Below, in pieces: positions 7,403-12,346 of a DNA stretch of 12,346 bases. The DNA is taken from positions 1 through 12,346 of the forward strand of contig JAJXZK010000321.1 in assembly GCA_021780095.1 (NCBI GenBank), read 5' to 3'. Every line of letters starts with the position of its first letter. The stretch's first letter is position 1. A program made the position numbers and the translations under genes. The notes beneath the pieces were generated by a model. It was not told where the DNA came from, made no database searches, and saw nothing but the letters and a program-made list of their open reading frames with translations. This DNA is from Acidobacteriota bacterium (GTDB lineage: Bacteria; Acidobacteriota; Terriglobia; Terriglobales; Acidobacteriaceae).

Positions 7403-8193
7403 TTGTTAAATATCGGCCAAAATGCCTACATCGTCGTGCTGTGGATCACGCTCTCGATCACATGCCTCGTGATGTTGAATACGTTCTGGAACCCAGCCGG
7501 CGCAGCATTCATAATGATGTCATCGGATGGCAACTCGCTATCCTGGGCACCATCTATGCGGTCATGATCGGATTCATGCTGTACGCGGTCTGGAATAACT
7601 TCCAAACGGCAGAGACAAACGCCAATAACGAAGCGAACGACCTGGTAAATCTGTACCGAGCCGCAGATGGATTGCCGCAAGTGCAGCGCGATCAAATCCA
7701 AATGTTCGCAAGAAACTACGTACAGTCTGTGATTACGCAAGAATGGCCGCAGATGGATCGTGACTCGCGCGGCGTCATCAGTAATCATTACCTGGCGCAG
7801 CCATATGTCATGGGAATGTGGCACATCGCGGCGCACACCCCGGCGAATAACCTTGCCGAGCAAGCCAATCTACGACAGGTCATGATCGAACTCAGCAGCA
7901 TGACAGAGCATCGAAGAGTTCGCCTGCTCGAAAGCAGAACCGAGATGCCAAGCATTCTATGGGGCGTGCTGATCATGGGGGACGTCATCACAATAGCGTC
8001 CTCCTGCCTGATTGGAAGCGAGAACGTGCCCTTGCATTTTGTATTGATTATGTCGCTTAGCTTGCTGATTTCGCTGGCACTTGTGGCGATTGGGGATATC
8101 GACCGGCCATTTCAGGGGTCAGTGCATGTCAGGCCGAGCGCGTTTCAACGGGCACAGGAAACGATTCTGCAGCCGGACGGGACATCATTCTGA
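7400..8193 (+). pseudogene. DUF4239 (bestrophin-like) membrane protein gene with an apparent frameshift near 7492
   Basis: From the ATG at 7400 the first frame encodes MLLNIGQNAY and a hydrophobic helix (IVVLWITLSITCLVMLNTFW), then runs into a TGA at 7565-7567. The rest of the protein continues one frame back, from about 7495 to the TGA at 8191-8193. Adding one C to the CCC at 7492-7494 joins them as NTFWNPSRRSIHNDVIGW, exactly the arrangement expected for DUF4239. The repaired product is 264 residues, about the family's usual size, with four membrane segments (about 11-30, 42-66, 184-206, 212-233), a soluble loop containing YVQSVITQEWP (107-117), and the terminal DRPFQGSVHVRPSAF signature (235-249). 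The function of the family is not established; it is grouped with bestrophin-like channels by fold prediction. Either the gene is broken, or a base was lost in sequencing or assembly. A shortened product starting at the ATG at 7462 would lack the first helix. Confidence 0.75.
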
Positions 8194-8235
8194 TCTGCGA
8201 TGCTGGCTTTCTCACTTACAGCCCTCATGACGCGC

Positions 8236-8267
8236 AAAAAGGCCGCATTCCCAGCGGAATTGCGGCC
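8236..8267 (-). terminator. Intrinsic terminator of rplS
   Basis: Read on the minus strand, a stem of GGCCGCAATTCC pairs with GGAATGCGGCC (one bulged base) across a 4-base loop and is followed at once by TTTTT (8236-8240). It lies 27 bases past the rplS stop, as expected for the end of that operon. On the plus strand the hairpin lies 48 bases past the DUF4239 stop but lacks a T-run, so it would terminate that gene only weakly. Confidence 0.85.
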
Positions 8268-8293
8268 CTTGAATTCTCGAATCGACGGAACGC

Positions 8294-8656
8294 TTAGTTG
8301 GCGCGAGTGGTATCGGCTTCGCGCAGACGGGCTGCCTTGCCGCGCAGTGCGCGCAGATAAAACAGCTTGGAGCGGCGCACGCGAGCTGAGCGAATTTTTT
8401 CCACCTTCTCCACCACTTTGCAGTGCAAGGGGAAAATGCGCTCGACGCCCTGGCCGAAGCTCATCTTGCGAACCGTAAAGCTGCCTTCCGCACCGTTCTT
8501 GCGCGCGATCACGATGCCCTCAAAGGCCTGCACGCGCTCTTTGTCGCCTTCTTTAATCTTTACCTGAACGCGGACCGTATCGCCTGGGCCAAATTTGGGG
8601 AGATCGGTGCGCTGAAGCTTGGCAGCCAGACGCTGCATGACGGGATGAATCGACAT
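8294..8656 (-). CDS. rplS: 50S ribosomal protein L19
   Basis: The 120-residue basic protein matches bacterial L19 (about 115 residues) end to end: [22 protein letters not shown] at 21-41, [11 protein letters not shown] at 45-55, [20 protein letters not shown] at 59-78, and the C-terminal [20 protein letters not shown] at 94-113. L19 sits at the interface of the 30S and 50S subunits. The ATG at 8656 is preceded by GCAGGAA about 8 bases upstream. It is the last gene of the minus-strand unit that begins beyond the right edge, followed by a strong terminator, but it is 196 bp from the kinase gene, so it may also have its own promoter in that spacer. Confidence 0.97.
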   Translation of the reverse strand: MSIHPVMQRLAAKLQRTDLPKFGPGDTVRVQVKIKEGDKERVQAFEGIVIARKNGAEGSFTVRKMSFGQGVERIFPLHCKVVEKVEKIRSARVRRSKLFYLRALRGKAARLREADTTRAN

Positions 8657-8701
8657 AAAATTGTTCCTGCTCTAGTTAGAAAATGGGATTACGAGGCAAA
8701 G

Positions 8702-8823
8702 CACTTGAAGCTGTCTCATAAACTCGAAATCAACGGATACGTCTGCTGTGAAACCCGTAATCGAGGCGGGTCTCGGGTCGTTGGCCGAAGTTACGGCTAC
8801 CATCTATGAGACAGCTTCTAGTG
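8702..8823. repeat. Near-perfect long inverted repeat spanning 122 bp, candidate MITE or large stem-loop
   Basis: The arms are 8702-8720 and 8805-8823. The inner 14 bp (GAAGCTGTCTCATA at 8707-8720 and its exact complement at 8805-8818) match perfectly; one mismatch (8706/8819) is followed by four more pairs. The 84 bp between the arms contain no coding frame of note, though CCGTAA at 8755-8760 and TTACGG at 8791-8796 form a smaller nested inverted repeat. Terminal inverted repeats with a short non-coding centre fit a miniature inverted-repeat element or the remains of an insertion sequence. I could not identify a clear target-site duplication. It begins 29 bp past the kinase stop and lacks a T-run, so it is not a standard terminator. 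It could alternatively be an RNA structure affecting rplS expression. Confidence 0.7.
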
Positions 8824-8852
8824 TACATGGAATCAGCGATTTCGTCTCGTTT

Positions 8853-11408
8853 TCATAGGTCGGTTCCCTCTCTCGGCGCGTCTTCAATCGTATGGAGCGG
8901 CGGTCCGGAGAGCGGAAGAATCACCGTAAACGTGGTCCCGCTTTTTCCTATCTCCGAGCGGCTGCGCACGTGGATACTTCCCTTGTGCTTGTCTACAATA
9001 CCGGCGGACACCCAAAGCCCCAGCCCGGTCCCAACCTCGCCTTTTGTTGTGAAAAATGGCTCGTAAATGTGCCTTCTGGTATCCGCGGACATGCCATGCC
9101 CTGTATCTGAAATCGTAACCCTCACGCCGGTTTCCCGATTTCGCCAGTCTGTAACCGCGCGTACGCGCAACCGCAGCATGCCTCCATTCGGCATCGCATC
9201 CGTCGCATTCCCTACCAAATTGGCGAGCAACTGACGAATCTCTCCGGAGTAGCAAACCAGCGGCGGACAATTCGACGTCTCCAGTTTGACCTGGATCTTA
9301 TTGCGCGCCAGCTTGCCACGATAGAGCGTCAGCACAGAATCCAGCAATTCCACCATATCGGTGGCCATGGCGGAGGACTGCTGTTTGTGGAAACGCAGCG
9401 CCTGGCTGGCGATTTGCGACACACGCCCCAGTTCCTCCTCCGCGGACCTCAGGTATCCGGCCGTCTCCTCATCGACAGCGGAAAGGCGTGCCAGGAAAAT
9501 CAGGTTCATCACCGCTTCCAACGGGTTGTTGATCTCGTGCGCTATGGATGCAGCCAGCCTGCCGACAACCGCCAACTTCTCCGCCTGGCGCAAACCCGTC
9601 TCCGCTTTTCGCTGGGCGTCGATGTCGGTATTCGTTCCGAACCAGCGCACGATCGTCCCCGCTTTATCGCGCACTGGGGAGGCCAGGGTCAGGAACAAGC
9701 GGAATTCTCCGTCGGCCCCGCGCAGGGGAAACGCCATTTCAAATGGCTCTCCGGACTTCATGCAATCCTTATATTTTGCGGTCACCGCGGGCAACCACTC
9801 GGGATTATGCACCGAGCGCCAACCCCAGCCTTTCATCTGCTCAAAGGTTGTGCCGGTGTACTCATACCAGCGACGGTTGTACCAGATAATGCTGCCGTCG
9901 GGATTGGCCATCCACGCCAGTTGTGGAATCGAGTCAGCCAGAACCCTGAATTGCTCTTCGCGGGTTTCGATTTCCTGGCGGATACGCACCTGGTCCGTAA
10001 TGTCGACTGTGTGAATGAGGAGTCCGTCGGTGCGGCCATCCGCACTGCGATGCGGCTGGTACACAAAATTGAAGTAGGCTTCTTCGTTCTCGCCCTCTGG
10101 ACCGCGCCGCAGTCGCGCCTTCAGTTCTTTTCCGATAAATGGAACCCCGGAGCGGTAGACGTCATCCATCCAGCCGAAAAAGGGTTGACCCTCCAATTCG
10201 GGAAGAACTTGCCGAATCGGCTTGCCAACGATCTCCGCCTCCGACGACCGGCCGATCAGGTCAAGATACTGTCGATTTGCCAGCGTGACGTAATGCTCTG
10301 GCCCAGTCGTCACCATAATGCCGGCTGGAGCGTTCAAAAAGAGCTCGCGAATCTGACTGCGCTCCGCTTCCGCCGTTTCGCGCAATTCTCGCTCCCGCTC
10401 GACGGCCTCGGCCTCCCAGATGGTGCTGGCAATCTGGTCTGCCACCTGGGCATAGAACGAACGGCAGGATTCGTCCAGCCGCTTGCGAACACTTACCCCA
10501 GCTAGCAAAAATCCAATCGGCTCGGTGGTGTTCGCAGGCAGAATGGGCACGGCGATGGCCTGCTCCGGAGCTTGTCCCCAGGGCGCTTGCGGCAGCGGGT
10601 CAAGTTTCACCGTCCGCAGGTCAAGCATGCAGCTCTCTCCGCTGGTGGAGGCCAGGACGCGCTGCCAGCCTCCTGCACGAAGGTCGACTTTGCCAGGGAA
10701 ATTGGGCGGCCCGGTGTGCGCGATCAGGTTCGCATGCGTGCGCTTTGCGTCAAACAAATAAATCACCGCAAAGGGAAAATCGTGGGGGTTGGCGGCCAGC
10801 ACCTTCACTGCGGCGAGACAGGCATCATTGGCGTTGCGTGTTTGCGTCCCAAATACAGATGCCAGGTCACGCAATGTGTGCAGACGACGGGATCCTATCA
10901 CGCGCTCGGTGGTCTCGATCACAGGAGTGAACACTCCGCCGACGCGACCCGACTCGTCCCGGATCGGGCTGTAGGAAAAACTGAAATAGCACTCTTCCCC
11001 GTAGCCGTCGCGCTCCAGCAAAAGCAGCAAGTCTTCGGAGATCGTAGCTTCGCCGCGCTCCATCACCTGGGTCAACATCGGGCCGATGACGTTCCAAATC
11101 TCCGGCCAGACCTCCCGTCCAGGCGATCCCAATGCCCATGGATGCTTGCTGCCGATTAGTGGACGATAGGCATCGTTATAAATCTTGACCAGCTGCGGTC
11201 CCCACCAGATCAGCACCGGAAAGCGGGAATTCAAACAGGTGCTGACAGAAGTTTTCAGGCTTTGCGGCCAATGGGAAATCGGACCCAAAGGCGTCTTCGA
11301 CCAGTCCATCTCTCGCACACGCGCACCCATCTCTCCGCCGCCGGCAAGAAAGCCGAGATGCGCTTGCGTTTGCTTCTTCGGGTTTCCCCTGGAATGGTCA
11401 GGTTTCAT
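8853..11408 (-). CDS. Soluble multi-PAS/GAF sensor histidine kinase
   Basis: The 851-residue protein has no signal peptide or membrane segment, so it senses an intracellular cue. Domains in order: an N-terminal PAS-like region of the type beginning [14 protein letters not shown] (about 35-170); a GAF domain (about 176-335); a short coiled linker (336-352); a PAS domain (about 353-472); a second PAS with PAC (about 485-600, [19 protein letters not shown]); a HisKA domain with phosphorylated H624 in IAHEINNPL; and a HATPase domain with N-box N734 ([10 protein letters not shown]), G1 DTGHGM at 768-773, F-box PFFTTK at 784-789 and G2 GTGLGLW at 793-799. All catalytic motifs are intact. There is no receiver domain and no response-regulator gene in the window, so its partner is elsewhere. 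Its ATG overlaps the end of trmD by 11 bp, with GGAAGAG upstream inside trmD, implying translational coupling to a translation gene. The ligand is not predictable. Confidence 0.93.
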   Translation of the reverse strand: MKPDHSRGNPKKQTQAHLGFLAGGGEMGARVREMDWSKTPLGPISHWPQSLKTSVSTCLNSRFPVLIWWGPQLVKIYNDAYRPLIGSKHPWALGSPGREVWPEIWNVIGPMLTQVMERGEATISEDLLLLLERDGYGEECYFSFSYSPIRDESGRVGGVFTPVIETTERVIGSRRLHTLRDLASVFGTQTRNANDACLAAVKVLAANPHDFPFAVIYLFDAKRTHANLIAHTGPPNFPGKVDLRAGGWQRVLASTSGESCMLDLRTVKLDPLPQAPWGQAPEQAIAVPILPANTTEPIGFLLAGVSVRKRLDESCRSFYAQVADQIASTIWEAEAVERERELRETAEAERSQIRELFLNAPAGIMVTTGPEHYVTLANRQYLDLIGRSSEAEIVGKPIRQVLPELEGQPFFGWMDDVYRSGVPFIGKELKARLRRGPEGENEEAYFNFVYQPHRSADGRTDGLLIHTVDITDQVRIRQEIETREEQFRVLADSIPQLAWMANPDGSIIWYNRRWYEYTGTTFEQMKGWGWRSVHNPEWLPAVTAKYKDCMKSGEPFEMAFPLRGADGEFRLFLTLASPVRDKAGTIVRWFGTNTDIDAQRKAETGLRQAEKLAVVGRLAASIAHEINNPLEAVMNLIFLARLSAVDEETAGYLRSAEEELGRVSQIASQALRFHKQQSSAMATDMVELLDSVLTLYRGKLARNKIQVKLETSNCPPLVCYSGEIRQLLANLVGNATDAMPNGGMLRLRVRAVTDWRNRETGVRVTISDTGHGMSADTRRHIYEPFFTTKGEVGTGLGLWVSAGIVDKHKGSIHVRSRSEIGKSGTTFTVILPLSGPPLHTIEDAPREGTDL

Positions 11409-12249
11409 GGCGCAACTCTTCCAACAGAGCGCGGTCCTCTTCCGTCAACGGTGCATCGATTAATAAATCCGGACGATTCTGCAGCGTCTTCGACAACGAT
11501 TGCCGTCGACGCCAGCGGCGAATCTCCTCGTGGTTGCCCGAGCTCAACACCGCGGGCACCTCGGCGCCGCGAAACTCCGGCGGACGAGTGTAATGAGGAT
11601 AATCGAGCAACCCTCCGGAATCGCAGGTCGATTGCGGATGAGGTCTATCGAACGTCACGTCTGTCTCGGGTGCGTCAACGGGGTCCAGCGCCGCAGATTC
11701 GGCGGAGAAACTCTCGTAGCGTGTGGAATCTTCATTCCCCAGTACTCCTGGCATCAGCCGGCTTACGGCGTCGACAATCACCGCAGCCGCCAGCTCTCCG
11801 CCGGAGATCACGTAGTCCCCGATCGAAAGCTCGGTATCGGCCAGCAGTTCGTTGACTCGTTCGTCCACTCCCTCATAACGCCCGCACAGAAACACGATTC
11901 TCTCAACCTCGGCCAGCTCCCGGGCCACGGCCTGCGTGAAGGATTTTCCCTGCGCGGATAGCAGCACCACTCGCTCGCGCGAGGAATCACGCACACTCTT
12001 TTCGGCAATCCCAAGAGACTCGACGGCGCGGAACATCGGTTCCGGCTTCAACACCATCCCCTCGCCGCCGCCAAACGGACGGTCGTCGACGGTCTTGTGC
12101 CGGTCCGTTGTAAAGTCGCGCAGATTGTGCACGCGAACGTGAACCCGATCCTCCGCAATGGCGCGCCCCAGGATTCCGAAGCTGAATGGGCTTTCGAAGA
12201 ACTGGGGAAACACCGTAATGATGTCGAACTCGATCGCCTTCGCCGTCAT
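11398..12249 (-). CDS. trmD: tRNA (guanine-N1)-methyltransferase TrmD, with an insertion
   Basis: TrmD methylates N1 of G37 next to the anticodon using S-adenosylmethionine and so prevents +1 frameshifting; it acts as a knotted dimer in the cytoplasm. Family blocks are all present in the 283-residue product: [11 protein letters not shown] at 8-18, [17 protein letters not shown] at 55-71, [11 protein letters not shown] at 96-106, [11 protein letters not shown] at 121-131, [14 protein letters not shown] at 142-155, [15 protein letters not shown] at 214-228 with catalytic D216, and [19 protein letters not shown] at 234-252. Compared with E. coli TrmD (255 residues), about 29 residues (roughly 183-211) are inserted in the interdomain linker just before the catalytic aspartate. 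The ATG at 12249 follows AGGAA closely. The stop overlaps the kinase start by 11 bp, and the upstream gene ends 27 bp before trmD, so all are probably one transcript. The usual neighbours rpsP and rimM are not next to it. Confidence 0.96.
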   Translation of the reverse strand: MTAKAIEFDIITVFPQFFESPFSFGILGRAIAEDRVHVRVHNLRDFTTDRHKTVDDRPFGGGEGMVLKPEPMFRAVESLGIAEKSVRDSSRERVVLLSAQGKSFTQAVARELAEVERIVFLCGRYEGVDERVNELLADTELSIGDYVISGGELAAAVIVDAVSRLMPGVLGNEDSTRYESFSAESAALDPVDAPETDVTFDRPHPQSTCDSGGLLDYPHYTRPPEFRGAEVPAVLSSGNHEEIRRWRRRQSLSKTLQNRPDLLIDAPLTEEDRALLEELRHET

Positions 12250-12276
12250 CGTTCCTGCCCGCGCCGTGGACTTTCT

Positions 12277-12346
12277 TCAGCCATTTTGTTTCCACTTGAT
12301 GCTGCATCCGAGGCTGGGCCGCTGCTCCATCTCCACCGGCTTGCCG
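12277..12346 (-). CDS. C-terminal end of a probable thioredoxin/peroxiredoxin-fold (redoxin) protein, partial
   Basis: Only the last 22 codons are in the window, ending with TGA at 12277-12279. They read GKPVEMEQRPSLGCSIKWKQNG. The phrase GKPV, then a short spacer, then GCSIKWK is how many bacterial AhpC/TSA- or redoxin-type thioredoxin-family proteins end, so I assign it there with moderate certainty. The gene lies 27 bp upstream of trmD and on the same strand, so it is likely the preceding gene of the same operon. It does not resemble the end of RimM. The active-site cysteines would lie beyond the right edge, so function cannot be confirmed. Confidence 0.5.
   Translation of the reverse strand, partial: GKPVEMEQRPSLGCSIKWKQNG

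Noticed and set aside
7246..7480. N-terminal extension of the DUF4239 frame back to an ATG at 7246
   Set aside because: The upstream translation is polar, rich in Arg and His and unlike the family's first membrane helix, which is instead encoded in the neighbouring frame from 7400.
7480..7510. Programmed -1 ribosomal frameshifting in the DUF4239 gene
   Set aside because: The direction fits, but I see no X-XXY-YYZ slippery heptamer or evident downstream pseudoknot at the join. A lost base is simpler.
8702..8823. The inverted repeat as an intrinsic terminator of the kinase gene
   Set aside because: The loop would be 84 bases and no T-run follows on the minus strand; a real terminator with a T-run is present after rplS instead.
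8806..9066. Plus-strand 86-codon frame overlapping the kinase 3' end and the inverted repeat
   Set aside because: Most of it is antisense to the kinase HATPase domain, and it shows no transposase or other family features.
11987..12307. 106-codon minus-strand frame overlapping the trmD start
   Set aside because: It is out of frame with trmD and contains no known domain, while trmD motifs begin at residue 8 of the chosen frame.

Overview
The window looks like a chromosomal stretch of a soil-type, GC-rich Gram-negative heterotroph. I lean towards Acidobacteriota, but this is an impression from gene content and protein style (secreted esterase, GH105 and Tat-exported sulfatase genes together, and the unusual neighbours of trmD and rplS). 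No marker that fixes the phylum was tested. No rRNA, tRNA, CRISPR array, intact insertion sequence or phage gene is visible.

Left part (1-7189): a carbohydrate-active region. A GH2 beta-mannosidase-like gene runs off the left edge on the minus strand. It is divergent from a phytanoyl-CoA dioxygenase-family oxygenase gene on the plus strand, and the shared 172-bp spacer carries a perfect 12-bp palindrome and candidate promoters in both directions. Three minus-strand genes follow, transcribed in the order sulfatase (Tat signal, CSASR formylglycine motif), GH105 unsaturated uronyl hydrolase with an extra C-terminal domain, and a large secreted esterase with Ig-like C-terminal domains. The last two are 13 bp apart and almost certainly form one transcription unit. 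All three carry export signals, so together they look like a module for removing sulfate, unsaturated uronic acid and ester groups from a complex acidic polysaccharide. The exact polymer cannot be read from the sequence.

Middle (7190-8290): a plus-strand DUF4239 (bestrophin-like) membrane-protein gene with an apparent single-base frameshift. A well-placed start and first membrane helix lie in one frame and the rest of the protein lies in another. A clear intrinsic terminator at 8236-8267 belongs to the opposing rplS gene.

Right part (8294-12346, all minus strand): a translation-related operon with an unusual make-up. In transcription order it has the end of a probable thioredoxin/peroxiredoxin-fold gene, trmD (tRNA m1G37 methyltransferase, with a roughly 29-residue insertion), a large soluble PAS-GAF-PAS-PAS hybrid-sensor-like histidine kinase whose start overlaps the trmD stop by 11 bp, then a 196-bp spacer with a near-perfect long inverted repeat, and finally rplS (ribosomal protein L19). 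In many bacteria trmD and rplS are adjacent. Here a sensor kinase and a possible miniature mobile element separate them.

The items most worth a second look are the kinase and the inverted repeat lodged between trmD and rplS, the frameshifted DUF4239 gene, and the composition of the export-tagged polysaccharide cluster. I did not find a convincing wholly new defence or mobile system.
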